Below, piece after piece: positions 17,667 to 26,505 of a stretch of DNA of 52,714 bases. The notes below the pieces were generated by a model, which did not search any database, had not been told where the DNA came from, and saw nothing but the letters and a program-made list of their open reading frames with translations. The stretch's first letter is position 1. The number at the start of each line of letters is the position of its first letter. Source of the stretch: Tepidiphilus succinatimandens (GTDB lineage: Bacteria > Pseudomonadota > Gammaproteobacteria > Burkholderiales > Rhodocyclaceae); the NCBI RefSeq assembly GCF_006503695.1, contig NZ_SBIK01000018.1, positions 1 to 52,714 on the forward strand, read 5' to 3'. The position numbers and the translations under genes are program-made.

Positions 17667-19103
17667 GTGGCCGTGGAGTACTTGTCGACGCGCGGGCAGG
17701 CGCCCGTACTGAAGTTTTCCGACATCTTGCTGGAGGGGCTCGCCGCCGACGGCGGGCTCTACGTGCCGGCGCATTATCCCCATATTCCGCTCGAAGAGCT
17801 CGAGCGCCTGTCGCGCCTGCCCTATGGGGAACTCGCCTGGGAGCTGCTACGCCGCTACCTCGACGATATTGCCGAGGACGATCTCGCCCGGCTCGTGGTG
17901 CGCACCTATACCGCCACGCGCTACCCCTTCGCCCGCCATCCGGCGCGCGCCGCGCGCATCACGCCGCTCACCTGGCTGGAAGAGGGCCGTTTCGGGCTGC
18001 TCGAGCTCTCCAACGGCCCCACGCTCGCCTTCAAGGACATGGCCCTACAGCTGCTGGGCGAGCTCTTCGAGTACGTGCTCGAGCGCCGCGATGAGCGCTT
18101 GAACATCCTCGGTGCCACCTCGGGCGATACCGGCTCGGCCGCCGAATACGCCATGCGCGGGCGCGAGCGCGTGCAGGTCTTCATGCTCTCGCCGGCCGGG
18201 CGCATGAGCCCGTTCCAGCGCGCACAGATGTATTCGCTGCAGGAACCGAACATCCACAACCTCGCCGTCGAGGGGACCTTCGACGATGCCCAGGACATCG
18301 TCAAGGCGGTGAGCCAGGATGCCGAGTTCAAGCGCCGCCATCGCATCGGCGCGGTCAATTCGATCAACTGGGCGCGCATCGCTGCGCAGGTGGTCTATTA
18401 CTTCGCCGGTTATTTCCAGTCGGCCGAGCGCGTGGGCGAGCCGGTGGCCTTCGCCGTACCCAGCGGCAACTTCGGCAATATCCTCGCCGGGCACATCGCC
18501 CGCCAGATGGGGCTGCCCATCGGGCGTCTGATTCTGGCGACCAACGAGAACGACGTGCTCGACGAATTCTTCCGCACCGGCGTCTACCGCCCGCGCGCAT
18601 CGAGCGAGACCTTCGCCACCTCCAGCCCGTCGATGGACATCTCCAAGGCCTCGAACTTCGAGCGCTTCGTCTTCGACCTGGTGGGGCGCGACGCCGAGGC
18701 GCTGCGCCGGCTGTGGCAGGCGCTGGAGACACAGGGATATTTCGACCTCAAGGGGACGCCGTATTGGGCGCGCTTGCCCGAATTCGGCTTCGTCTCCGGT
18801 CGCAGCACGCATGCCGACCGGCTCGCAACCATCCGCGACGTCTGGACGCGCCACGGCGTGCTCATCGATCCGCATACGGCCGACGCGGTGACGGTGGCAC
18901 GCTGCGCTGGCATCGAGGACACGCCCGTGGTCGTGCTCGAGACGGCGCAAGCGGCGAAGTTCGCCGAGACGCTGCGCGAGGCGGTGGGATTCGAACCGCC
19001 GCGCCCGGCCGAACTCGCCGATCTGGAGCAACGGCCGCAGCGCGTCACACGCCTGCCCGCCGACGTGCAGCAGGTGAAGGACTACGTCGCGGCGCATGCC
19101 TGA
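17667..19103 (+). CDS. thrC: threonine synthase
   Basis: Last step of threonine synthesis: O-phosphohomoserine to threonine, PLP-dependent. The 478-residue length fits the long (class I, E. coli/yeast-like) type. The start segment EYLSTRGQAP is typical, the PLP lysine is Lys123 in TLAFKDMALQ, and LGATSGDTGSAAEYA binds the phosphate. The start is a GTG at 17667 or, two codons later, the GTG at 17673. Followed by a hairpin terminator at 19129. The upstream homoserine genes (hom, thrB) are not in this window. Confidence 0.96.
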   Translation: MAVEYLSTRGQAPVLKFSDILLEGLAADGGLYVPAHYPHIPLEELERLSRLPYGELAWELLRRYLDDIAEDDLARLVVRTYTATRYPFARHPARAARITPLTWLEEGRFGLLELSNGPTLAFKDMALQLLGELFEYVLERRDERLNILGATSGDTGSAAEYAMRGRERVQVFMLSPAGRMSPFQRAQMYSLQEPNIHNLAVEGTFDDAQDIVKAVSQDAEFKRRHRIGAVNSINWARIAAQVVYYFAGYFQSAERVGEPVAFAVPSGNFGNILAGHIARQMGLPIGRLILATNENDVLDEFFRTGVYRPRASSETFATSSPSMDISKASNFERFVFDLVGRDAEALRRLWQALETQGYFDLKGTPYWARLPEFGFVSGRSTHADRLATIRDVWTRHGVLIDPHTADAVTVARCAGIEDTPVVVLETAQAAKFAETLREAVGFEPPRPAELADLEQRPQRVTRLPADVQQVKDYVAAHA

Positions 19104-19128
19104 GCGTCTGTGAAAAAATAGCGGCGAC

Positions 19129-19168
19129 GGCGCGACGGTCCTGCCCGATACAGGGACGTCGCGCCTTT
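19129..19168 (+). terminator. intrinsic terminator after thrC
   Basis: GGCGCGACG (19129-19137) and CGTCGCGCC (19157-19165) form a perfect 9-bp outer stem, with a partly paired inner part, followed by TTTGCTTCT. It ends the long plus-strand run and separates thrC from the convergent ATPase gene. Confidence 0.65.
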
Positions 19169-19172
19169 GCTT

Positions 19173-20414
19173 CTACGTACCCCAAAGTGAAGATAACGGC
19201 GCCGCCCAGATCCCGTCCCCGAGAGGCATCGTCTCGCTGCCGTCGTACAGCAATACACCCATCTTGAATTGGCTGCCCGCGAGGCTCGCCAGCTTCTTCA
19301 GCCCACGAAGATCGTTTTCCCTAACAGTGGCGGCTGCTTTGACCTCGATCCCCACCAGCTGTCCGGCAGCGTTCTCGATCACGACATCGACCTCGAACTT
19401 GTCAGCATCCCGGTAGTACATCAGGCGATAGTCGCCTTCTGCCGTGGTCGTGTGCTTGAGCAGTTCTCCAAAAACGAAGGTCTCCAGCACACAGCCAAAC
19501 CGTGTCCGATCCCGATGCACTTCCTCGGCGGTCAGATCGAGCAATGCCGCCAGCAAGCCGGAATCGACGAACTGCAGCTTGGGCGTCTTTACCACGCGGT
19601 TCAGGCGGTTGCGTGCCCAAACCTCGATGCGCTCGAGCAGGTACATCTGCTCGAATACGCCGACGTAACGCGAGGCGGTCTTGCCGTCCAGCCCAACCTG
19701 GCCGCCGAGTTGAGTGTAATTGCACATCTGACCTGCCGTCTGTGCCAAGGCTCGCAGGAATCGCGGCAGCTGGTCTAGCTTCTCGATGCTTGCCACGTCA
19801 CGGACATCGCGCTGGATGATCGCGTCGATGTACTGACGCGCCCACGCCACACGCCGCCTGGCCGAGGCGCGCGAAATGGCTTCAGGGTAGCCACCACGCA
19901 GCACACGCTCGATCAGATCATTGCCCAATGCAGGCCGATCTACCTGGAGTGTCCGGCCGGCGAAGGCGCTGTCGATCCAGTTCGCCGAGCGCAGCTCGAT
20001 TTCGCTCTGCGACAAAGGCAGCAACGACAGGGTTTCCATCCGGCCAGCGAGCGAGTCGGCAACCGTGGGCAACGCCATCAAGTTGGCCGAGCCGGTCAGC
20101 AGAAACCGACCAGGACGCCGGTCCTCGTCCACGCTCTTCTTGATGGCAAGCAGCAACTGCGGTGCGCGCTGGATTTCATCGATCACGGCGCGATCCAGGC
20201 TGCGGATCATCCCAACCGGATCTTCCCGTGCCGACAGCAAGGTCAGCTCATCATCCATGGTCAGGTAGCGCAAGCCCTGTTGCGCTGCGATTTGCCGCAC
20301 CAGCGTCGTTTTACCGGCCTGACGAGGACCGGCCAACAGCACGACTGGCGTGTCCAGCAGGGCTTCAGCGATGCGCGGTTCGATCCAGCGCGGAAAAAGG
20401 GGCACCCTGTTCAT
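19173..20414 (-). CDS. AAA_14/DUF4143 ATPase
   Basis: A 413-residue protein: N-terminal P-loop AGPRQAGKTTL (about 29-39), Walker B AVIDEIQ (about 75-81), a sensor segment FLLTGSANL, then a winged-helix-like part (about 215-270) and the DUF4143 C-terminal domain. That domain holds FEVDVVIE followed by GIEVKA, the D...ExK spacing of the PD-(D/E)XK nuclease fold. Function of the family is unknown; members are solitary, patchily distributed and often mobile. GC content is lower than that of the flanking thrC and nadC genes, which suggests transfer. The ATG at 20414 lies 12 bases below an array of four 22-bp repeats, which may be its control region. Confidence 0.88.
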   Translation of the reverse strand: MNRVPLFPRWIEPRIAEALLDTPVVLLAGPRQAGKTTLVRQIAAQQGLRYLTMDDELTLLSAREDPVGMIRSLDRAVIDEIQRAPQLLLAIKKSVDEDRRPGRFLLTGSANLMALPTVADSLAGRMETLSLLPLSQSEIELRSANWIDSAFAGRTLQVDRPALGNDLIERVLRGGYPEAISRASARRRVAWARQYIDAIIQRDVRDVASIEKLDQLPRFLRALAQTAGQMCNYTQLGGQVGLDGKTASRYVGVFEQMYLLERIEVWARNRLNRVVKTPKLQFVDSGLLAALLDLTAEEVHRDRTRFGCVLETFVFGELLKHTTTAEGDYRLMYYRDADKFEVDVVIENAAGQLVGIEVKAAATVRENDLRGLKKLASLAGSQFKMGVLLYDGSETMPLGDGIWAAPLSSLWGT

Positions 20415-20426
20415 GCGACGATGGTA

Positions 20427-20514
20427 TCGTAAATCTCGGAATCAAGTACCGTAAATTACGGAATATATCATCTCAAATATCGGAACATGTGAACGTGGAT
20501 CACGGAACGTAGAT
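20427..20514. repeat. four tandem 22-bp imperfect repeats (iteron-like)
   Basis: Units at 20427-20448, 20449-20470, 20471-20492 and 20493-20514, each exactly 22 bases with no gap. Consensus core is CGTAAATnnCGGAAY. Eight of 22 columns are identical in all four units, including CGGAA (unit positions 11-15) and AT (7-8). Unit 2 contains a perfect dyad CCGTAAATTACGG and unit 4 a dyad CGTGGATCACG. A 22-bp period places all sites on one helix face, so cooperative binding by a protein is likely. The array lies directly upstream of the DUF4143 ATPase gene and overlaps where its promoter must be. Confidence 0.75.
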
Positions 20515-20618
20515 TCCCCGATCCCGTCGCCATCCAGGCGATGAGATTGCGGGGTCGTCGTGGTTTTCCCTTCCTTGTGGGCACGAGGGTGTCAAAAGAA
20601 TCGCTCGGAATCCCGCGC

Positions 20619-21467
20619 TCAGGTTTCGAGCAGGCGCAGCGAGAGGTCGACGGCACGCACGTCCTTGGTGAGCTTGCCCACCGAGATGCGGTCGACCCCC
20701 GTCTCGGCGATCGCCCGCACCCGCTCGAGCTCGACGCCGCCGGAGACTTCGAGCTCGGCGCGGCCGGCGTTGATCCACACGGCTTCCTTCATCTGCTCGA
20801 GCGTCATGTTGTCGAGCAGGATCATCTGCGCCCCGGCTTCCAGCGCTTCGGCGAGTTCGTCGAGCGTCTCCACCTCCACCTGGATGAAGGCGTGCGCCGC
20901 CCCTAGCGCCTGCGCCCGCGCGAGCGCCTGGCGGATGCCGCCAGCGGCGATGATGTGGTTCTCCTTGATGAGGATTCCGTCGTAGAGTCCCAGCCGGTGG
21001 TTGGTGCCGCCGCCCACGTGCACGGCGTATTTCTGCGCCAGGCGCAGCCCCGGCACCGTCTTGCGCGTGTCGACGATGCGGGCGCGCGTCCCTTCGACCG
21101 CACGCACGTAGGTGCGCGTGGTGCTGGCCGTGCCGGAGAGCAGCTGCAGGAAGTTGAGCGCCGTGCGTTCGGCGGTGAGCAGCGCCCGGGCGTTCGCCTC
21201 CACTTCACACAGCGTCTGCCCGGGTGCGACTTCCGCCCCCTCGGCGGCGTGCCAGGTGAAACTCGCCGCAGGGTCGAGCACGCGCAGCGTCGCCTCGAAC
21301 CAGGGTTGGCCGCACAGGATCGCCGCTTCGCGGCTGATGACGCGGGCGCGTGTGCGGACATCGGCGTCGATCAGGCGGGCGGTGAGATCGCCCGTGCCGA
21401 CGTCTTCGGCGAGCGCCTGGGCGACGTTGCGTTGGATCTCGATGCGCAGGGCTTCGGTGAAGAGCAT
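20619..21467 (-). CDS. nadC: nicotinate-nucleotide pyrophosphorylase (carboxylating)
   Basis: Makes nicotinate mononucleotide from quinolinate and PRPP in NAD synthesis. The 282-residue protein shows family motifs TALNFLQLLSGTAS, DTRKTVPGLRLAQKYAV, GGGTNHR and, near the end, LEVSGG. I choose ATG 21467 because GAGG lies 8 bases upstream; an ATG at 21491 would nearly touch the divergent gene. nadA and nadB are not in the window. Divergent from the YgjP-like gene with a very short shared promoter gap. Confidence 0.95.
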   Translation of the reverse strand: MLFTEALRIEIQRNVAQALAEDVGTGDLTARLIDADVRTRARVISREAAILCGQPWFEATLRVLDPAASFTWHAAEGAEVAPGQTLCEVEANARALLTAERTALNFLQLLSGTASTTRTYVRAVEGTRARIVDTRKTVPGLRLAQKYAVHVGGGTNHRLGLYDGILIKENHIIAAGGIRQALARAQALGAAHAFIQVEVETLDELAEALEAGAQMILLDNMTLEQMKEAVWINAGRAELEVSGGVELERVRAIAETGVDRISVGKLTKDVRAVDLSLRLLET

Positions 21468-21520
21468 GATGGCATCCTCGCAGGGTGGCATGAGTGAGGG
21501 CTATGGTAGCATCGCTGGCC

Positions 21521-22195
21521 ATGAAAGCCGAAACCGGATTCTTGGAGGTCGACGGGGAAGTCGTGGAAGTGCGGCGTAAGCCCATCCGCCACTGGCATCT
21601 TCGTGTCATGCCACCCGACGGGCGTCTGCGCGTGTCCATTCCCCTGCATGCCGATGGGGACGCGGTATCGGCCTGGATACGAGGAAAATCGGCCTGGGTG
21701 CAAAAACAGCGATCGCGCTTGCGCCGTGAACCTCCGGATCGGGTCTGGCTCTTCGGGGTTCCCTATCCCTTGAAAATATCTCCGGACACAGGGGAGGCAG
21801 TGGTCCTTTTCGGCGAAGGGGAAGGATTTCTCGTGCGCGGTGTCCGGAGCCTGGACGAAGGGTGGAGGCTCCTGCGCGCCTGGCAGGGAGAGCGCCTCGC
21901 GCGATGCCTCGCGGAAATGCTACCCCACTGGCAGGAGCGAATGCACGCACCTTCCGTTCGTTGGCGCATCCGTCCCTGCAAATCCATCTGGGGCAGTTGT
22001 ACCCGGGCCACGGGACGTTTGACGTTCAACCTCTATCTGGCCGAGCGCTCGCCCGATCTCATCGAATACGTGGTCGTCCATGAGCTCGCCCATCTGTTCC
22101 ATGCACACCACGGCCCGGCGTTCTGGGCCATGGTGGCGCGCTACCTGCCGGATTGGCAACAGCGGCGCAGTGCGCTCAGACGGCCACTGGGCTGA
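21521..22195 (+). CDS. YgjP-like zinc metallopeptidase (DUF45/M48-like)
   Basis: A 224-residue protein of the YgjP/WLM family. The zinc motif HELAH with a downstream HHGPAFW is at about residues 190-205, preceded by the family block KSIWGSCTRATGRLTFN. It has no signal peptide, so it is probably cytoplasmic. Biological role is poorly known; relatives are linked to restriction loci or SprT-like functions. The start could also be ATG 21503 or GTG 21494 in the same frame. It converges on the OmpA gene with a 12-base gap. Confidence 0.82.
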   Translation: MKAETGFLEVDGEVVEVRRKPIRHWHLRVMPPDGRLRVSIPLHADGDAVSAWIRGKSAWVQKQRSRLRREPPDRVWLFGVPYPLKISPDTGEAVVLFGEGEGFLVRGVRSLDEGWRLLRAWQGERLARCLAEMLPHWQERMHAPSVRWRIRPCKSIWGSCTRATGRLTFNLYLAERSPDLIEYVVVHELAHLFHAHHGPAFWAMVARYLPDWQQRRSALRRPLG

Positions 22196-22207
22196 ATCTT
22201 CGGCCGG

Positions 22208-22879
22208 TCAGCCTTGGCCCTGCTGATCCACGATGGGCACGAGCAAAATCTCCACCCGGCGGTTCTTCGCCCGGCCCTCGGGAGTGCGGTTGTCGGCGAT
22301 GGGACGGGTGGCGCCGAAGCCCACGGTCTGGATGCGGTTGGCCGGCACGCCGCGCTGGATGAGGTAGCTCGCCACCGCCTGAGCGCGGTTCTCCGACAGC
22401 GTCTGGTTGAAGGCCGCCGAACCGGTGGAGTCGGTGTGCCCCTCGATGCGCACGATGGTGTTGGGATACTGCTGCAGGCTCTGGGCGAGCTGGTCGAGTA
22501 CGCTCATGAACTGCGGCTGCAGGGTGGCGCTGCCCGTTTGGAAGGTGATGGCCTCGGGCGCCTGCAGGCGGATGGTGTCGCCCTGGCGGTGGACCTCCAC
22601 GCCGCTGCTCGCCATCTGGCGGCGCAGTTCGGCTTCCTGCTGGTCCATCTGGCGGCCGATGAGTCCGCCCACGGTGGCGCCCACCGCGGCGCCGATCAGC
22701 GTTCCCCCGGTTTTGGCGTTGTCGCTGGCCACGACCCGGCCGAGCACGCCGCCCGCCACCGCACCGATGGTGGCACCGGTGGCAGTCTTCGCATTCTCGC
22801 CGCGGTAGGGGTTTTCGGCGCAGGCGGCGAGCAGTGCCGTGGCGCCGAGAATGAGGAGGGGAAATCTCGTCTTCTTCAT
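22208..22879 (-). CDS. OmpA-family outer-membrane lipoprotein (YiaD-like)
   Basis: A 223-residue lipoprotein. The signal peptide ends in a lipobox (ALLAAC), a glycine-zipper segment follows (about 33-80, with GATIGAVAGG and GAAVGATVGG repeats), and the C-terminal OmpA domain (about 105-215) carries EGHTDSTGSAAFNQTLSENRA, which binds peptidoglycan. The start at 22879 is chosen because it gives a normal lipoprotein leader; the open frame extends upstream to overlap aceK. It should anchor the outer membrane to peptidoglycan. Confidence 0.9.
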   Translation of the reverse strand: MKKTRFPLLILGATALLAACAENPYRGENAKTATGATIGAVAGGVLGRVVASDNAKTGGTLIGAAVGATVGGLIGRQMDQQEAELRRQMASSGVEVHRQGDTIRLQAPEAITFQTGSATLQPQFMSVLDQLAQSLQQYPNTIVRIEGHTDSTGSAAFNQTLSENRAQAVASYLIQRGVPANRIQTVGFGATRPIADNRTPEGRAKNRRVEILLVPIVDQQGQG

Positions 22880-22917
22880 GGCAGTCCGTTCCATGGGGAT
22901 CGTTTCATCGTTTTCCA

Positions 22918-24714
22918 TTATGGCATCTCGCCGCCGGTTTGGGGTAACGAAGGCTTTCGCCGTTTCGGCGGGTAGAGACGGCAGAAGCGCAATTCTTCAC
23001 CGTAAGGGAAGAAGTCCTCGACCATGCCGGCGCGGATGCGACGCTGCACCTCCTGCCAGAATTGGGGCGTGAGCAGGTCGCGATGGTATTTGAGGAAGGC
23101 TTTGCGGATGCGCGGATCGCCCAGCAGGAAAGTGGCGAACTCTTCGGGAAAGACGTCGAGCGGCCCGGCGCTGTACCAGGCTTCGCCCGAGAACTCCATC
23201 TCGGGGTAGGGCGCTGGCGGGATGGCGCGGAAATTGACGTCGGTCATGTACTCGATCTCGTCGTAGTCATAGAACACCACCCGGCCGTAGCGCGTCACCC
23301 CGAAGTTCTTCCACAGCATGTCGCCGGGGAAGATGTTGGCGATGGCCATCTCGCGGATGGCGTTGCCGTATTCGCGCACTGCGTGTTCGAGCGTTTCGTC
23401 GTCGGCGTTTTCCAGATAGAGGTTGAGCGGGGTCATGCGCCGTTCGATGTAGAGGTGCTTGATGACGATCTGGTCTCCCTCGATTTCGAAGGAAGAAGCG
23501 GCCACCGCACGCAGCTCTTCGAGCAGCTCCGGCGAGAAACGCGCCAGCGGCAGGGCCACCTGGGAGAATTCCAGGGTGTCGGCCATGCGCCCGACCCGGT
23601 CGACGCGCTTGACCATGAGGTATTTCTGCCGCACCGTTTCGCGGTCGATGTTCTTGCTGCTGCCGAAGACGTCCTTGATGATCTTGAAGACGTAAGGAAA
23701 GGAAGGCAGGGTGAAGACGAGCATCACCATGCCCTTGATGCCGGGGGCGATGATGAAATGGTCGTTGGAGTGGCGCAAATGGGCGATGAGATCCCGGAAG
23801 AACATGGTCTTGCCCTGCTTGCCCAGCCCCAGCATGGTATAGAGCTCGGAGCGCGGCTTGTTGGGCAGGATAGAGCGCAGGAAATTGACGTAGCCAGAGG
23901 GCACTTCCATGTCGACGAGAAAGTAGGCCCGCGACAGCGAAAAGAGCACCGAGATGCGCCAGGCTTCGAGCAGGAGGGCATCGACCACCAGCATGCCCGA
24001 GTCGCCGTGGCGCACCGCCACCGCGAAGGGATACTCCTGGTGGCCGTTGATCGCCTTGCCAATCACGTAGGCGGTCTTGTTGCGATAGAAGGCGGAATAG
24101 AGTACCTGGATCTGGGCATTGACTTCCGGCGCCGGCCAGCGCCCGCCCAGGTGGCGCTTGACGGTGCGCAGGATGTAGAGCACGTCGCGATCCAGATCCT
24201 CGAACGGTCGCTGCCAGTCGAAGTCTTCGAGGATGCGCCGGATGGTGCGCCGCAGCCCCTCTTCCTTGGGATAGTAGCTGGTATAGACCGGAGGGAAGGA
24301 CTCGATGTACTCGGTGGAGATCGCCGGACGGGCGAAGATGTACTGGTTGTTGAAGTAGCTGCGGTGCAGGATCTTGGTCGTCACCGAGTTGAAGAAGGTC
24401 TCGGCGAGTTCCGGCTGTTTGTGTTCGAGCAGATGACCGATGTAGTAGAGCTTCACCTGCTGCCAGGTCGCGTCGTCGAGGTGAGCGACGTCGAATTCGC
24501 GGCGCAGGCGTTCGACCGTCTCCTCGACGCGCTGGTCGTAGAATTCCACCCGCTCGCGCACCGCCTCGAGCAGCTTGGGCCAGTCGCCGGCCTCGAACAG
24601 CTCTTTGGCGCGGCTGGACGTTTCGCGGAAGATGCGGTAGTGGCGATCGAACCCTTCGATCATCACGCGGGCCATCGCCTCGGCGATGCGCTCCGACGGC
24701 AGGGATGGGGTCAT
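22918..24714 (-). CDS. aceK: isocitrate dehydrogenase kinase/phosphatase
   Basis: Phosphorylates isocitrate dehydrogenase to shut it down and send isocitrate to the glyoxylate shunt, and also removes the phosphate. The 598-residue length fits the family (E. coli 578). The ATP site APGIKGMVMLVFTLPSF is nearly that of E. coli, and the kinase-like catalytic region WKNFGVTRYGRVVFYDYDE is intact. The ATG at 24714 has GGAGCGGAA upstream. It lies back to back with icd, its substrate gene, rather than in the aceBAK order of enterics. Confidence 0.96.
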   Translation of the reverse strand: MTPSLPSERIAEAMARVMIEGFDRHYRIFRETSSRAKELFEAGDWPKLLEAVRERVEFYDQRVEETVERLRREFDVAHLDDATWQQVKLYYIGHLLEHKQPELAETFFNSVTTKILHRSYFNNQYIFARPAISTEYIESFPPVYTSYYPKEEGLRRTIRRILEDFDWQRPFEDLDRDVLYILRTVKRHLGGRWPAPEVNAQIQVLYSAFYRNKTAYVIGKAINGHQEYPFAVAVRHGDSGMLVVDALLLEAWRISVLFSLSRAYFLVDMEVPSGYVNFLRSILPNKPRSELYTMLGLGKQGKTMFFRDLIAHLRHSNDHFIIAPGIKGMVMLVFTLPSFPYVFKIIKDVFGSSKNIDRETVRQKYLMVKRVDRVGRMADTLEFSQVALPLARFSPELLEELRAVAASSFEIEGDQIVIKHLYIERRMTPLNLYLENADDETLEHAVREYGNAIREMAIANIFPGDMLWKNFGVTRYGRVVFYDYDEIEYMTDVNFRAIPPAPYPEMEFSGEAWYSAGPLDVFPEEFATFLLGDPRIRKAFLKYHRDLLTPQFWQEVQRRIRAGMVEDFFPYGEELRFCRLYPPKRRKPSLPQTGGEMP

Positions 24715-24916
24715 CGTGTTTCCGCTCCGTGGCTCCTCGTGCTCATGGGGAAAATGATACAACGGCGCCGTTGCGTCGCGCGCTTTCGGATCGTGGGACT
24801 TTATTGGATAATACGAAATGGCGGCGCGCGAAGGCGCCAAACGGCTCGGGGCGGCGGTTGCGGCAGGGCGGCGGCCGGTGCACGACCCCGAAATGATGAC
24901 ATCAGGGAGAAGAACC

Positions 24917-26161
24917 GTGAGCTATTCCAAGATCAAGGTACCTGCGGGCGGCCAGAAAATCGTATTGGGTCAGCCGATCCCCGACAATCCCATCGTGCCC
25001 TACATCGAAGGCGACGGCATCGGCGTCGACATCACGCCGGTGATGATCGAGGTGATCGACGCGGCGGTGGCCAAGGCCTACGGCGGCAAGCGCAAGATCC
25101 ACTGGATGGAAGTCTACGCCGGCGAGAAAGCCACCCGCGTCTACGGTCCCGACCAGTGGCTGCCCGAAGAGACGCTCGCGGCGCTCAAGGAATTCGCCGT
25201 CTCCATCAAGGGGCCGATGACCACGCCGGTGGGCGGCGGCATCCGCTCGCTCAACGTGGCGCTGCGCCAGGAGATGGACCTCTACCAGTGCATCCGCCCC
25301 GTGCGCTACTTCAATGGCGTGCCCTCGCCGGTGAAGCGCCCCGAGCTCGTCGACATGGTGATCTTCCGTGAGAACACGGAAGACATCTACGCCGGTATCG
25401 AATGGCCGGCGCAGTCCGAAGGCGCGCGCAAGGTGATCGACTTCCTGCAAAAGGAAATGGGCGTGAAGAAGATCCGTTTCCCCGAAACCTCGGGAATCGG
25501 CATCAAGCCCGTGTCGATCGAGGGCACCACGCGCCTGGTGCGCGCGGCGATCCAGTACGCCATCGACAACGACCGCAAGTCGGTGACGCTGGTGCACAAG
25601 GGCAACATCATGAAGTTCACCGAAGGGCTCTTCCGCGACGTGGGCTACCGCGTGGCGCAGGAGCAGTTCGGCGCCCAGCCCATTGACGGCGGCCCGTGGT
25701 GCAAGTTCACCAATCCGAAGACGGGGCGCGAGATCGTGGTCAAGGACGCGATCGCCGACGCTTTCCTGCAGCAGATCCTGCTGCGCCCGGCCGAGTACGA
25801 CGTGATCGCCACGCTCAACCTCAACGGCGACTACATCTCGGACGCACTGGCAGCCCAGGTGGGCGGCATCGGCATCGCCCCGGGGGCGAACGTCGGCGAC
25901 AAATACGCCGTGTTCGAGGCCACGCACGGCACGGCGCCGAAGTACGCCGGGCTCGACAAGGTGAACCCCGGCTCGCTCATCCTCTCGGCCGAGATGATGC
26001 TGCGTTTCTTCGACTGGAAAGAGGCGGCCGATCTGGTCATCAAGGCGATGGAGCGCACCATCCAGGACAAGATCGTCACTTACGACTTTGCTCGCCTGAT
26101 GGAAGGGGCGACCGAAGTGAGCTGCTCCGGCTTCGGCAAGGCGATGATCGAGCGCATGTGA
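24917..26161 (+). CDS. icd: isocitrate dehydrogenase (NADP)
   Basis: TCA-cycle enzyme, isocitrate to 2-oxoglutarate with NADP. The 414-residue protein matches the E. coli type: PYIEGDGIG near the start, [13 protein letters not shown] with Ser111 equivalent to the Ser113 that AceK phosphorylates, and NLNGDYISD for metal binding. The start is a GTG at 24917 behind GGGAGA (24905-24910); an in-frame ATG at 24896 has no good binding site. A terminator follows at 26190. Divergent from aceK, so both may be controlled from one 200-base gap. Confidence 0.96.
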   Translation: MSYSKIKVPAGGQKIVLGQPIPDNPIVPYIEGDGIGVDITPVMIEVIDAAVAKAYGGKRKIHWMEVYAGEKATRVYGPDQWLPEETLAALKEFAVSIKGPMTTPVGGGIRSLNVALRQEMDLYQCIRPVRYFNGVPSPVKRPELVDMVIFRENTEDIYAGIEWPAQSEGARKVIDFLQKEMGVKKIRFPETSGIGIKPVSIEGTTRLVRAAIQYAIDNDRKSVTLVHKGNIMKFTEGLFRDVGYRVAQEQFGAQPIDGGPWCKFTNPKTGREIVVKDAIADAFLQQILLRPAEYDVIATLNLNGDYISDALAAQVGGIGIAPGANVGDKYAVFEATHGTAPKYAGLDKVNPGSLILSAEMMLRFFDWKEAADLVIKAMERTIQDKIVTYDFARLMEGATEVSCSGFGKAMIERM

Positions 26162-26181
26162 TTCGCCCCCTTGCCGTTGCG

Positions 26182-26505
26182 CTACGACGAAACCCGCCGC
26201 GAGGCGGGTTTTTTAATGGGAGTCCAATCTCCGGCCCGGCGCGCCTGGCGCTCCCAACGATTGATCGCTATGGCATAGACCGTGGCAATGACCGTAAAGA
26301 GCAAAGGGGAGGCCGTCGACAGCAGCAGAAAACCCAAGGGTACGCCACCCACGGAGATCGTATTGAGCGCTTCGGCGTACCAGGCGGCGCCGAGATTGAA
26401 GGCGAACCACAAGAGCAGCAAGGCGAAGGTGAGCCGGCGCGTGCGTCGCCAGTACCAGAGGACGAGCTCTTCCTGATCGTCGGGGGAAGAGGGGGTCGGC
26501 ATCAT
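26182..26505 (-). CDS. DUF4212 small membrane protein
   Basis: A 107-residue protein with two membrane helices. It matches the DUF4212 pattern: a YWRR start block, LLLLWFAFNLG, then GGVPLGF and a second helix ending AIAINRWER. DUF4212 proteins are usually the small subunit beside a sodium:solute symporter. Here the neighbour is a BT1/MFS transporter whose stop codon overlaps the first codons of this gene (ATGATG at 26500-26505), and no symporter is in the window. The icd terminator hairpin lies inside its last codons. Confidence 0.8.
   Translation of the reverse strand: MMPTPSSPDDQEELVLWYWRRTRRLTFALLLLWFAFNLGAAWYAEALNTISVGGVPLGFLLLSTASPLLFTVIATVYAIAINRWERQARRAGDWTPIKKPASRRVSS
26190..26214 (+). 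terminator. intrinsic terminator after icd
   Basis: AAACCCGCC (26190-26198) and GGCGGGTTT (26203-26211) form a 9-bp stem with a 4-base GCGA loop, then TTT. It lies 28 bases past the icd stop. The same bases encode the last codons of the convergent DUF4212 gene, where the hairpin would also be followed by T on the other strand. Confidence 0.9.

Noticed and set aside
20427-20514. CRISPR array
   Set aside because: The units are contiguous 22-mers without spacers and only partly conserved, and no cas gene is present.
22190-22213. Hairpin GGCTGA/TCAGCC as terminator between the YgjP-like and OmpA genes
   Set aside because: Only 6 bp with a 12-base loop and no T run; it mostly consists of the two stop codons facing each other.
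23062-25371. 769-codon plus-strand open frame opposite aceK
   Set aside because: Antisense shadow of aceK running into the icd leader; composition is biased and no motif is found.
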